Below, one piece after another: positions 21,001 through 32,660 of a stretch of DNA of 64,000 nucleotides; within the stretch, counting starts at the first letter, position 1, and every line of letters starts with the position of its first letter. Source of the DNA: Cytidiella melzeri (taxonomy: Eukaryota > Basidiomycota > Agaricomycetes > Polyporales > Irpicaceae); the NCBI GenBank assembly GCA_022592445.1, contig JABYQR010000140.1:1-64000 (forward strand), written 5' to 3'. The notes beneath the pieces were generated by a model, which was not told the DNA's origin, did not search any database, and saw only the letters and a program-made list of their open reading frames with translations. A program made the translations under genes and the position numbers.

Positions 21001-21892
21001 AGAACTTCGATGGAGAAGGCTGTTCTGGGTGTTTTCCAAGTGGCGGGCCAAAGCCCTACTTCTAGCAGCTGGATATGATCATGCTGGGGAGCCTGGCTTG
21101 CCATACGGCAGCCGCAAAACCAAACGTACGCCTGCTGAATTCCGTGGAGATTTACAACACAAATCTTCCGAGTACCGCTGACTGTGCTATAGCATGTATC
21201 ACCGCCGTGGTCTCCCAGATGAATTACCATACCCAGCTCTGCGAGTTTCTGTCGCTTCCAAAACCCTCTTTCATGTGTCCATTCTTTGACAATGTGCAAA
21301 GGATTGCCGGTGTGAGTAGTGACCACGCATTTCTTGCAAAGCGGAGGGTGGCGCCAACATTCTTTGGAGTGGTACAACGTGGAACATGGGCCAGTAGCGT
21401 TGCAACCTGTGCATACCAAGATACGACTTGAAGAGGCTTGCCTGCACGTCCACGGCGAGTGCGAGAAATTGGTCCATTTTTTTGTGTGGTTTCTACGGAG
21501 AAGGGTGAGTACACCTTTGACATGATCAAATGGTCGACGTACATGCGCGGTGCTCTTAGAGCAGGAGGCTTCGTCAGCAGGAGGCGTCTGGGGCCGTTGT
21601 TCCTGTTCAGGCAACTTTTGCTGCGGGTATAAGCAAATACAGCCACATCAACGCAAGCAACGACTTACCCTTGTGACCGTCTTTGCCTTCTTAGTCTCAC
21701 TGGTTGCTGCCGCAGCTGTGCGCTCAGGGCATGCCGGCGGCGGCTTCGAGGTAGCCAAATGTGACGAAAGGTGGGATTTTGAGGCGGATGAGATGACTGG
21801 ACGTAGCGGAGAGATCGGAAGACTGAGTGAGTGGCAGAGTGTGATCCTTGCCAGTGGAGAGAAGAGCCGGCAGTGACAACTGGCAAATGCAT
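18051..21892 (-). CDS. KDZ-family transposase with CxC2-like cysteine cluster
   Basis: A multi-exon minus-strand gene. From the N-terminus: the cysteine cluster region (about 21,420-20,889: CTGCNATGP, CWRHPPLCKKC, HLGDHGG, VWFCGC, WPATWKTPRTAFS), then LANMCPACPHVAIN (about 20,745), the RNase H-like core with DGNF (about 20,580; first Asp), CNKFGAMGYYGHWG and LPGGGVDLKVGE (20,400-20,240), HISAYDINCQY (about 20,120; second Asp), FHEPAHKLECR and GEAPERIWA (about 19,900; Glu), GLRTQEMSPVHHHD and INFFHDNMN. A Leu/Ala-rich C-terminal region ends with SWIWGDL and KARAERWEEE. The order matches CxC2 KDZ transposases and the catalytic triad is present. Introns are consistent, e.g. about 18,330-18,284 (GTGAGT to CTAG, phase kept). 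The N-terminal exon is uncertain (an ATG at 21,892 is one candidate), and a frame change near 21,430 may be an unseen intron or a break. Confidence 0.85.
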
Positions 21893-22259
21893 TGTGGGAG
21901 TGAGGGAGCTGCTGGAGTGTGGTCCGCGCGGAACAAATGAAGCAGTCCGCGAATTGAGTGCCTTGCTACCGCGTGAGCCGGTGATTGTAGGTAGAGGAGC
22001 AGGCGTTGAGAACGGGGATCCCTACACTTTCATGCGATTTGAGAGAGGTGAAGACGTAGTAACAAGAGGGAGGTAGTCCACGGGATGGGAAGCTTGTTGA
22101 GGACTTGAGTTCGATAACGGACGAGGCTCCATTATTATTTAGAGTAGAGTTGGGAGGTAAGCTGACCTCGTCAAAAGCAATCCCTGCACGAGAGTTTAGT
22201 GTAAAGGAGAGAAGGTGAGCACCAATGCAGGTATACGTCAAGCAATACTCAAAATTAAT

Positions 22260-22830
22260 CCTCGTTGGATAGCAGAGTACAGCTAGTGGGAGCCTGGAAA
22301 CCAGTCGAGGGCGATCCGTGTGGGCCAAGCAAAGTAGAGACAGCAAGCACCAGGGAAGTACTGCGAGAGTAGAAGGCGGCCCTTGTTGGAAGAGCCACTG
22401 GAGACCGAGGCGGACGAAGACTGCAAACGCTATCGCAGTTAACGCTGTGCGAACACTATCACACAGAAGCCTACGGAAAGCCCTCTAGCTTTACCAACCA
22501 GGATGGAGAGGCGAGAGTAAGCGTCCAGTACTGTCTGCTGCGAAGTTCAACACTTCGCAGTCGAACTCTGCCAAGTGATAGACGCCAGCCATCACATGAC
22601 TACGCTGAGTGGGCGTTCAAAGGATACTCTCACACCTCGACTGGCGAAGTTGCGTCTAGATCTCTCCCTTTCCCAAAGTCTTCCCCGCTCCTTCACTCTC
22701 TCTCCACGCTCTCTTCGGTTGTATGTGCTAGTTGCGCACACCCTCGTCTTGTGTTAGTGGACACTTGCCTTTTGGGATCATGCTACGCGGGCGTGGTCTG
22801 CGACGGATTGTCCTCGCTGGTCCCTCGGTC
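22260..22830 (+). repeat. Left arm of a long imperfect inverted repeat
   Basis: Read in reverse it aligns collinearly with 32,640-33,230. Strongest blocks: CTCGTCTTGTGTTAGTG with GCTACGCGGG (22,743-22,792) and AGCTAGAGGGCTTT with TTCGCACAG and ACTGCGATAG (22,430-22,490). The distance between these blocks, about 300 bp, is the same in both arms. I infer terminal or subterminal repeats of a mobile element containing genes A-C. Confidence 0.75.
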
Positions 22831-23298
22831 AGTTCGCACCAGCAAGCTCCCAGGCCTCCAATATTCCATCGCTCATCATCTTCTGCTGTGTCGACTCTCA
22901 AGCCTCGCGCATTTGGACGCTGTCACGGACAACGAATGACCTCTGGGGCCACGCCTGACTCGATGAGGTCTGAATTTCGCAGCTTTGGTGGTCTTTCACC
23001 TTGGGCCGGCTCTCTGCACCGCAAGAAATTCTTAGATTTCGAGGTCTAAGACCTGCTTACATGGTACAAATCAGCTAAGCTCATTCTATCTAGTTGTCCA
23101 GATCATGTTTGTTGCATAATAATCACCATCATTATGACTAGAAAACTCACGGTAATACCACCACCATCCACCACCACCACCATTTACCGAGTCGCGTCTC
23201 TTGATTGCTACCACGACAGGGATAGCATCTATAGCGCCGCAAATTCTCTCCGTTGTTCGGGCATCTGGGTCAGGCATGGCCACCACTACAGCCACCAC
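22831..23298. other. No gene seen
   Basis: Non-coding sequence between the inverted-repeat arm and the solo LTR, ending in a CCACCA-rich low-complexity stretch (23,155-23,298). Confidence 0.5.
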
Positions 23299-24023
23299 TG
23301 TCACAGATTTTTAATGTTTCTACAAGACTTGCTTTACCAGGCAACGGTATTATTGGGAATATTTAAGCGCTTGTCAAGCGCTTATCCAGCGCTTATCCGG
23401 CGTCTATTTAGGTGCTTATCCAGCGCTTATCTGGCGCTTATCAGGCGCCTATTCCGGCGCTTATTCTCAGTGCCTATCAATTGATGCGCTGATGCGCCTT
23501 CTGTCTCTGATGCGCTGATGCGCTCCTTTCCTTATCTGTGTATCACATGATAGAACTCTCTGGAACATTGTGGAACATGCTGGAACTATGATGTCATAGT
23601 ATAGAACATTCCATTAGATGATGTCATAGTTCTTAGAACCTTCTGGAAAAGTCTAGCCTTGTCTTAGAACAAGCTAGAACAAGTCTAGCCTTGGAGCTGG
23701 GTCATGGGGTCAGGTCATGGGGACAATTGCTATTGGTTGATTATTGAAGTGGCACCACTAGGGCATAGGGCATGCTTAGTAAGGTAGATTACTTCGCTTA
23801 CTCATGTAGGTATTAGGGGTCTTAAGGTAGTACCTGGGGTCCTCCCCTTCATGTATATATAGAGGCACTCCTGAGGGCATATCCCCTCAGTCTTATCCAC
23901 TCTGTTGAACCAGGACTACTCAGTACCCACCAGTACTTCGCTCACCACCACTCTAACTCTCTATCACACACTATTTCCCCAAGTTTATCAACTTATCTGG
24001 TGAGTAGTAACCTTACTGTTACA
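23299..24023 (+). mobile_element. Solo LTR of family C with ACCAC target duplication
   Basis: It runs from TGTCACAG to CTGTTACA, 725 bp, flanked on both sides by ACCAC (23,294-23,298; 24,024-24,028). It contains the longest version of the GCGCTTATCC array (about 23,365-23,465), the GAACCTTCTGGAA motif (23,636-23,648) and a TATA box (ATGTATATATAG, about 23,850). It is inserted within the block bounded by the long inverted repeats. Confidence 0.95.
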
Positions 24024-25072
24024 ACCACCACCAGAATGATCCCGAGGGGCACGCGAATTAACAAAACCACTGCGAGAACGTCTCCGCAACACTATGGCAT
24101 CTGTTCTCCTCCTCCTCCTCTCCACGCTCGCAAAGCTTGTGTTCACCACAAACACCCCCCTCCTCAATCGGGCACCATGCTCAGGCGCAGCAAGACACGG
24201 TCTGACAACCGTCACGACTCAACCTGTCTTCCCCATAGTCTCTCATACCACCCACCAACAACAGCCTTTCCCTCACGTGCGTTCGGCGACAGAGACGTCA
24301 CCTTCCGTGGCGTTCCCGATACGCAGTGCACCGTGTGAGCGAGATGAAGGATTTGCTAAACACTTTCCCCCACTGCACCATCTCCCACCTTCACCTCACC
24401 GTCTCCACTGTGCCCTGTGCGACTCCCGCCTGCGCGATTGCCGCTCTACCTCCCTCAATGCTGCCACTGCCACCATCTTCGTTGCTGCGCGAGACTTAGG
24501 CTAATCCCCTTAGGTAGTAAACATATCTGTATCTGTAGTGTATGGTAGGACTAGTAATGATTAACCAGTTATTGGACTACGGAAGCTGAAAGCCTGGTAC
24601 ATTATAATAGTGAAGCAAGAGACACATGGTAAATGCGCGATGCTACATTGACCTTTTTGGTGACAGGATCACAACTTATCAAGAGAGCCGTTCAACAACA
24701 AATCAGGCAGGGCACACATATGAGGTAAACAGCGAAGTCCTGGTATTGATTAAGTAGCAGAGTCGGCGGTTACACCTGTGATAGAACTACTAGTAGCGGT
24801 ACTTTAAAGGTTCTGGCGGTGAAGCACTAAGGACGAAGAATGGCAATACTTCGAAGAGTTGTGAGACAGACAATCCGTACAGACTAGATACTGTATGGAG
24901 GAATTATTTGGGAAGGGGAACATATCCAAGGATTGCAAGGGAAAAGAATGGATGGGAGACATACTTACCTTGTGATAACATTCTTTGTCGAGCGTGTTGC
25001 AGTAATCTGCTAGTCAGCAAACAATGTGCCGCATCCAGTATGGAACCCGGGGCAGGCTGACACTCCTTCCCT
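24024..25072. other. No gene seen
   Basis: Open frames on the plus strand at 24,000-24,500 are Ser/Pro/His-rich products of low-complexity sequence with no domain. The rest has no long frame. It is the 3' flank of gene C. Confidence 0.5.
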
Positions 25073-26635
25073 TCAGATAAGGAGGGTGTCTAGCTGAGCA
25101 GGAAAGTCTGCGATGACGTGGTCCACTGCAACAGGCTGGCCCCAGCCATACTTTTCGGGATAGTAGATCTGGAATTGCTCATGGTCCTTGACACTGAGTG
25201 TGTCACACATGTCTTGAAGTCAGTAACCCGGAAGATCCGCGGTACTACTTCATGTATGACAAGCGGTTGCGTTTCGACCTTTATCCTCTATCAACGCGCT
25301 GATTCCGAGGCATAAAATGTATACACACCTGGTACCATACGACAACATTGATTTCTCGTAGAACGTTGACCCTAAGGCTTTTGTGCGAGACCTTGCCTTT
25401 CTTGCAAAACTGCTAAGCAGAGCAGAGGTGAGCTTTGAGGCTGAAGTAACCACAGCGTACTTACATTGACCAAATAGCTATCCTTTTGCTTCAATGCCGT
25501 ATTCCCCGTTTGAGAGATGACCGAGACGGTAGCAGAGGACGAATCAGCAATGGTAGTGGGCGCCGCGGCAGGAGAAGCAGCAGCGGAAGACGGCAGAGTG
25601 ATTGGGGCATCCTTTGTTCCCTGTGTAAGGGTCAGTGAGTGACAAGCCATTGTTGCAACAAAGAAAGGTTCGTACAGTATGGGTGTTGACTTGCTTCTTC
25701 TTCTGGCGTATCTTCGAAACGTAAGGTCCGAGAACCTCGAGCTCACTTTCCTCTGAGTCAGCCAACCTCTTCTGGGATGGTTTGAAGAGGCTAGGAGAGA
25801 CATCTGCGACATCACTTTCCTCTGAGTCCGTCATTACTAGCTGTACTTCACGGCGAGGTGGGCGTGTCTTCAAGGGGCGGGATTTGGGTGTAACAGGCGG
25901 GTCCCCTAACGTTGATGTGTCAGAGGGCCAGTCTACAAGAGTGGCTTTGCGCTTGATGACGGCGCGTATGAGACGATCGTTGTCAATTGGGGACATGAGA
26001 CCACGCAGCGTGCCAAAAGAGGCCGCCGTAGTGGATGTAGAAGCCCCTTGAAGGGACTTGTTGCGCGCAGAACCAAAACCCTGTAGGTCCATCAGTTAGC
26101 TATTGCCGGATGGTGCAGTTTACAATGACTCACTGCCTTTACAATCTGGCTAGACGGTGGAGCAGGGGTATTGACTGCTGTGCCGGGTGTGCCGGGTGTG
26201 CCAGCCGCACATGGCTGAAGATATGCTGCGGGGCCTTCCCATGCCTTCCACTCCTGTACTTCTTTGGCTCGCATTGTCTCAATAATGCAGAGGGAATCCT
26301 CCGACATCACAACCTGCTTGAACTGATACACTTTCTTGCAGTTGGAGCACTATATTACAGTTAGCCATAGAATCATTTGACGAAGGCAAACAGCGTACGT
26401 TGAGGTAGATTTCTCCGACCCTTCCAATCTTCTTGCCTATGGCAATGGTGCCCGGTTTGCCACATTGTAGACAAATGTTGTCGGTGAGATCGATGTGTTG
26501 CTTTTCAGCCTCCTCTTGCACAAGTGCCTTCAAGTTCACATCGAAGTTGGCGCTATACCGGTTGTTCGAACACTTGTTGGGATTTCCGGACCAGTTCTTG
26601 CACTGAGCATACGGAATGGCAGATGGAGTGATCAT
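25073..26635 (-). CDS. Gene C: zinc-ribbon protein, unknown family
   Basis: Spliced gene starting at the ATG at 26,635. Exons 26,635-26,399, 26,349-26,134, 26,080-25,676, 25,620-25,465 and about 25,412-25,324 each end on a codon boundary with GT..AG introns of 44-55 bp; the last exon ends at TGA 25,075-25,073, its junction being unresolved. The first junction joins a metal-binding motif CLQC ... CSNC with 22 residues between the pairs and a GRVGEIYLN segment before the second pair, which resembles GRF-type zinc fingers. An earlier QCKNWSGNPNKC stretch may also bind metal. The middle is Ser/Pro/Glu-rich with a basic KIRQKKK patch, and the end is YYPEKYGWGQPVAVDH. Clean splicing implies a real gene. 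It follows genes A and B on the same strand. A DNA- or RNA-binding role is inference. Confidence 0.65.
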
Positions 26636-27089
26636 GGTTTGGTAGAGGGCAGAAAGGCTAGCAAACTGGACAACAATCGTTAACAACAACAAGGCGTACC
26701 TTTTATAGAAATCAGTGTTGCTGCAACAACGGTATTGCCCAAAATTGGCGGGCTACCGACTTTGCATCGGTATTGCTCAGTGTTGTTTGGGATTGTTCAA
26801 TGGCATAAAGTGTTTTGGCGGTAGATTTGACTGAACCCATACTGAGACTAGTGTGACTTGAATTTTAGTGAGACCACAAAATATTTGTTCAGGGCAGGTC
26901 ACCTTGGCATATCCAAAAATTGCGTACACGGACATGAAACACAGAGCGTGGATAGTAAGGTTGTTGGCTTCTATAACTGGTGGAATGAAAAAAATTGCGG
27001 ACGTTCAGAAACTGGCTACGAGGCAAAGATACTAAACGGATATATATCACTACTTCTTTGCTCTACCAATCACGATGTTAGAGTGCTGC
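26636..27089. other. Between genes B and C
   Basis: No convincing exon was identified; a last exon of gene B could lie here, because gene B's frame at about 27,110 ends at a GTAAGA donor. Confidence 0.35.
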
Positions 27090-29595
27090 TTAAGTTTGGC
27101 AAACACTCTTACCTTGAATGCTGTGGTCCAGCAGCAACCCTATTGTACTCTGTGGTACCAATAATCTTCTCTTTGACGCGACGTCCGGAACGTGTGACTG
27201 TAGCAATGGCATCAGATTGAGCTGCAGGCCCGCGAGCTGCTTGCTTCCTTTTGGTGGTAGGGCGTGGTTGAACATGAGCAACATCCGAAGCTTTATCGTG
27301 GTCAGCGTCCACAGCTCAATGTTTCTTGACCTGAGTCGCAGTCACCGTACCGCGCCTACGCTTCCTTACGGGCGATTCAGTTTGTGGCACCTCGTCAGGT
27401 ACCGGGGCTGGTGTCTGAGGCAGAGAGCTAGGCGGAGCTAGAGGCACCATGCCGGACGGCTGCAAAAGCCGTGGAACAGGTCACGATGAGCTCCACAGAC
27501 AGCCCAGAAAAATTACATGGAAGAAAGACGTACTTCTCCAGATGCATTTCGACAATGCAATGTACCGTGAGACTCCGTGGTGTGCATGCCTGCGCCACCT
27601 ATTGCAGGCAAATTAAAAAAATCTGTGCCAGGGCAACGGCCCTAAGAGTCGAGTTAGCTTGGCCTCAATCAATGACGGAGAAACATACTTGTTCAGCCTC
27701 AGAATGAGGCTCTGATGCCAGGCCTAAATTCATCGCAAAATTGGCAGGGCCCGTTGTGGGCTCTGCAGGAGAAGTTTGCCTAGAACACTCAAGATTCTAC
27801 AGACAAAAATGGATTACCTATACTGCAGCGAGTGAATACCTGAGAAGGTACATACCAGACTCATCTCTCGCCCAATTGATGATCCGGCTTTGCCTGGCGC
27901 ACCGTTATCACCCAGTGTTTTGGTCTGAACCTTTGACGCTTGTATAACATCCTGTAAATAAGTCAGAACAGACCATTGCATGTGAGACTGAGCAGACTTA
28001 CTATGTTGATATATTCTTTGGTGGATGCGGACCGTATTTCATCGGTAGTCAATACCATTTGAACATTGCGAGAGGGATGAGCCATGTGCGCACATTCGTC
28101 ATGCACATTGGCTAAGACTTCAGCAAGTCTGAACTGAAGCTCGGTCTGTCGTTAAGTTAGTACTCTCCTACCAAGTGGTAATATATAACTCACATGGTCA
28201 AGCACGTCTGCCACGCTCTCGACATCCTCTGCATCAGTTCCTTCGTCGGAAACCTTACCCATCGGCTCATCCCCAGCAATAGTTTCAGTGTCTTCCACGT
28301 CATCGGCCTGGACAGCTGTAGGAGTCGGCGAAGATGAACGAGCCCTGTTGTCTAAAGTGTCGACTGTTGCAGGTGGCACTTCAGCAAAAGAATCAGCAGC
28401 ATGTTAGAACTGATCAAGGACTCCGGTACGCACTGTCAAAGACGTTCTGGAAGTACAAGTCCTCTTCAATTGCCCAACGCTGAAGCTGAATTCCGAGGCG
28501 CTTGCACATGTACTGAGGAAAGGTTTGACTGAAGCAGTCGACGGCGTTATGTACTCTGACATGCAAAAAATCAGCCATGTGGATCGGAAGCAAGCAGTCT
28601 GGGAGACCTCTTACATGAAGTGGCGGATCGAGCCGTTGTTTGTAGGTCCTCCCATAATGAAGTGGCCGCGAAAGCCAGTCTGCGTACTCCAGGAATGTAA
28701 CTGCTTAGAGACATTCGCATCCAACTGTTTCTGCTTCCTTTTCCAATGGTCAGTGGTGACGCTCTACAGCTATCAATCAATCACATACTCTGCTTGCATT
28801 GCCCGCACCATGTCAGGCTCCAACGGCTTGTTCCGCAAGGTGTTAAGCTCGTGAGCTTCACACTCCAACGCTTGGACCTGATTGCTAGTGAGGGTCAGGA
28901 AGTCTGCCTTAAGTTTCCGGTTCCAAGCAGCACCATCAGGTTGTGTGGAAGTTGTCACAGTGTCCGGTGGGGTAGAATACATTGTGTTGTGGGACTGGGT
29001 GGAAGACGTCGCACCATCAGGTTGGGATGAAGTTGTTGCTAGCCCTGTCGCTGCCGGAGTGTGCAACAGCCTGTAAACCGAGTATGCAGTGTGTTGCTGT
29101 ACGGCTGCTGTGGCGTTGGTGAGCTTGACCAATTTTTGGCGTGACACCTTGTTCATGCTGTGGGCCGTAAGCCAATTGTAGATGCGCTAGGACTGTAGTT
29201 AGCATCACTGGAAAGGCGTTACATTGAATAGGACATACTGTTCTGAGGACCTCGAAGTTGAGCCGCTGCTCGTAGTGCTCATCGCTCTCCGCAACCTTGT
29301 GGTGCGTGGTGAGTCCCACAAGGGAGCGAGCTTTCTTCCGCGTTTTGAAGCTTGCTCTTTCCTCCCCTAGTAGCCGTAAGCTAAACTTGACTTTGTACAT
29401 GGCTGTCAGCTCTGCTGCAACCAATTTGAATGAACCATCCCCCTTCTGGCGACCTTTGACAACCTTGATAGCGTTCCCAGCCACATCCTTCTCGACAATA
29501 CACGGCGGAGTTTTTGCAAGCTGGTTTCAAACACCATCAGAGTTGAACATCTCAAGAAGCCAGTCACTTTCATCGTCTGAGAACCTCATGACCAT
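27090..29595 (-). CDS. Gene B: long spliced gene of unknown family, with one in-frame TGA
   Basis: The ATG at 29,595 opens MVMRFSDDESDWLLEMFN, then a TGA at 29,529-29,527 interrupts the frame, which continues NQLAKTPPCIVEKD. Following exons join in phase: ...NFEVLRT to RIYNWLTAHS (acceptor CCTAG near 29,193), then ...LEPDM to SVTTDHWKRKQKQLD across a 45-bp intron near 28,810-28,766, then GGPTNNGSIRHF to IVHNAVDCFSQ, then LYFQNVFD to the acidic DDVEDTETIAGDE exon (28,380-28,200), then TELQFRLAEVLANVHDE (28,150-28,000). The C-terminal part (27,960-27,110) is Ser/Thr/Pro-rich and ends with a basic TRSGRRVKEK segment. I recognise no domain. The many intact junctions show a real gene; the TGA (Trp TGG would fit) suggests recent inactivation or a reading error. 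Confidence 0.55.
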
Positions 29596-29958
29596 GGACG
29601 AACAGGGCTTGGTGAGCGAACGTGGTAGGGGACGTGCTGTCCAGGAGAGAAGTCAGTGTTGCAAGACTGGCCCCATGTCGTACCTACCTCAGTGCAGCCG
29701 TGCTGCTGTAGATATTGATCTAGGGTTGCATGATCACCAACGTTTCAGCCGAGCGATTGGTATTTCAGCCACAGGGGCGGGGCAGACATTGACAAAGTCA
29801 GCTACATGCAGAGACACAGCTGGAGGTACAGAAAATCATACAAGCGGGATGTGCGGGAGTTTCAGAGGTGAAGCCAGGCACGGGAAGCGGGCAGAGGAAC
29901 AGAAAGCGCGTGACGGGAGACAAAACAACACAGATGTAGTACCCATGGCGACTGAAGA

Positions 29959-32000
29959 CTACAAAGACGAGGAGGGAAAACATTGACGAGGAAGACTTGG
30001 GGCCCTGCCCCAGCGTTTGACAAATGCTTCACAGTAGAACCGCGCGATGATCGGCTCGATCGTCTGCAAAGTCTCCTCAGGCGCACCTGTGAGCGATCCT
30101 ACGGTCTTAAGTAGTTCAGGTCTATTCGGCCAGCATTCCATGAGAAGCCGCAGTTCCTCAAGACTTGTGGCGCGGACTAAATGGTCGGAAGACAAGAGAC
30201 CGATGTTGCAAGTCGGAAGGGAAGTGAGATACAACATGTGGCCGGTTTGGAAGACCTGAGTCATCCAGTCAGCTCGCTGAGAGGCAGCTGCCGGGTGAGA
30301 ACGGTCTGGCTGAAAGAATGCCATGTCGAGCATAAGAAGTTCCATGCGGAAACCAACCTCACTCAACTCCCATGCAACGTCTTGACACAGCTGGTCATCA
30401 ACCGTGGTAACGACACCACCAAACCAAGCAGGCCGCAGCTCAGCAGTCGCAATGTTTTGGCCTCGGAACGCGGCAGAGAGAACCTCAAGCACCTTCCCTC
30501 GATCTTGTGACTTGCTGGTGTGGACAACAGCCAACGTGTCGAAGCCATCATCGAGGTATGCGCGCCACCATCGCGCAGGAAGGGGTTCCCAGTAACCAAG
30601 ATGGCGGATTATGTAGTACCAGCCTTTGCGAGCTTTCAGCCAGTTCAGAACATAGCGGTGTCGTCGGTCTTGAGACGAGGCGAGTACATGTGCAGGCTGA
30701 GGAACCCAGAATCCTATGCTGGGGTTGTTGGAGTTGATGGCGATGGTGCTAGCATGGCGAAGGGTATCCTTCCACACAGGGAGGATCGGTGGTATGCACG
30801 GGTTTTCATCCTCATCAAAGGCCTTGGCCTTGATAGGGTTAGAGGGACCCAAGGCTGCTGGACGCTGCTGTTGATCTGTAATATGCAAATGTGTTAGTGA
30901 ATAATTCCCGCGCAATGCTTCAACAACTCACATGGCTGATTCCGAGCAGTTGACCTCCTGTGGCGTGAAGGCCCTGCTTGGGAGTGGTTCGGCGGCGGTG
31001 TCCCCAATCTTCCGCTGTGCATGGCCCCGCCTTGCGAGGAGTTGGGAGACGACAATACTCGAAGTTGTGGCTCTCCAGCTGTGCTCTGGGAAAGGCCAAA
31101 GCTTGCAGGAAAAGGCTTCAATTCAAGATCAATGTACACATTGCAATGGTACAGTATGGCATCGAAGTGAAAACGTCCAGCGCTGCCGACGAAGATCGGA
31201 TCCGAGGTGTACAAGCCATTTGAGGTCACAATGCTGCTGGGCTGTTGTAGTCCGTCGTGAGAAACGATGATATCGGTTGAGCTGAGGGAGTCGGCAAGTC
31301 GCATGTACCACACTGGTACGCCGGCAGTATACATGTGAGCAGTGACAAGGGGAGAAGTAGTGAAGCATCCCATAAGATCAGGACGAACAATCCGAGGGGG
31401 TGCGGTCGAGTCAAGATTGCTGAAGAGTCTTTCGTGCGTCATGCACGCCACAACCATGCAATAGTATCGCTCCAAATTGGCAAATTGCCGTATAAGATTG
31501 TGGCTGCTAGACGCAATAGACAGGCATTCGAGGAAGGCTGCGGTGTGCATGTAAAGCCATCGGAGATGACTGTTTGGAGGGTTTGTCTTGTCGCGCTCTT
31601 CCAGATCATGGTGCAGATCTGCCAAATGCCTGCGCAGAGTTGCAAGCCTCGCAGGCGTCATGATAAACATGCCTGGGATGTTGCTGCTAGCGATCTGCAT
31701 GTCATCTTGTGTCAGGGTCTCCCAGACATCTTTGGAGTGGTGAGGATGAGTAAACCGCGGCATACACGAGAGCAGCCGGCACGACGGACTGGCATCATAT
31801 ATTTGGGGCCATAGCAGCAGATCCTCCATCCCAAATCTGCCATCTGCTTTCATGGACACAGATACTTGGCCCCAGCATGGAACAGGCACATATGACATGT
31901 TGGGAGACGTGATAACGTATTTGCCATCCGGCGTCGAGCTGGTGACCAGCCCATCACGGAACAATACTGAGACATGGAGCATGAGTAAAGCAGCCACGGA
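29959..32000 (-). CDS. Gene A: unknown protein of about 670 residues
   Basis: Two exons, about 32,020-30,932 and 30,875-29,959, join across a 56-bp GTGAGT..ACAG intron with the frame kept (NQPY then QQQRPAALGP). The 5' end is unresolved: the open frame has no early ATG, and a short first exon near 32,070 is possible. The product is rich in Trp and Met and contains LRWLYMHTAAFLECLS, GRFHFDAILYHCNVYIDLE, HRYVLNWLKARKGWYYI and LGYWEPLPARWWRAYL. No transmembrane run or signal peptide is evident and no domain was recognised. It shares strand and close spacing (about 360 bp) with gene B. My impression is of a lineage-expanded Agaricomycete family often near KDZ elements, but that needs a search. 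Confidence 0.6.
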
Positions 32001-32159
32001 GAGGTTCAGCGGACGGACATACTCTGATAGTTGGAGTCTTGGGGAATTGTGACGCGTTCATACCACGGCGTCATCGGAGATTCTGGTATGAAACTACTGA
32101 GAAAAGGTTTTGGTACAGCAGCAGCAGGACTTACAGAATAAGGCAGTCAGGAGGAAATG

Positions 32160-32660
32160 AATGTTAGATGTGCCTGTGTGAGAATATAAGACGCGTGCTT
32201 GTACACGTATCCGTAACGAGGAGTGCGCAAGTGTACCCAAGGACAACCCACAAAAATCCGAGATGTGTGCTTGAACAGAAACCTGAGAGGCTTGTACGAG
32301 AGCGTGAGAGGCTTGTACACGTATTTGTGTCAAGAAATGTGCAAGCGTACCCACGAGGACAATCCACGGAAATCCAAGAGACGTGCTTGTACGCGTGTCC
32401 ACAACAACGACCCACAAAAATCCGAGATGTGTGCTTGAACAGATATCTAAGAGACTTGTACGAGAGCATGAAAGGCTTGTACACGTATTTATAACAAGAA
32501 ATGCGCAAGCGTACCCACGAGGACAATCCACGGAAATCCGAGAGGCATGCTTGTACGCGTGTCCACGACAAGGAGTGTGCCTGTACCCACGAGGACAATC
32601 GACGGAAATCCGAGAGGCGTGCTTGTACGCGTGTCCACGACGAGGAGTGCGCCTGTACCA
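32160..32660 (+). repeat. Subterminal tandem repeats next to the right inverted-repeat arm
   Basis: Two adjacent units of 72 bp (about 32,514-32,657: ACGAGGACAATC, GGAAATCCGAGAGG, TGTACGCGTGTCCACGAC) follow more diverged, longer units back to about 32,190 with the same ACGAGGACAA and TCCGAGA words. The left arm shows only a single GATTGTCCTCG word at the matching place (about 22,806). Upstream of gene A, so a promoter or transposase-binding role is possible. Confidence 0.85.

Noticed and set aside
23005..23050. Resemblance to a small-subunit rRNA segment (GAAATTCTTAGATTT)
   Set aside because: The match is short, and the flanking sequence does not continue as rRNA.
30978..31814. Plus-strand open frames opposite gene A
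   Set aside because: They are antisense to a frame that splices cleanly on the minus strand and show no domain.
29959..32000. TET/JBP dioxygenase as the identity of gene A (known KDZ companions)
   Set aside because: An HFD word is present, but the other iron- and oxoglutarate-binding residues and the expected fold order are not visible, so the name is not supported.
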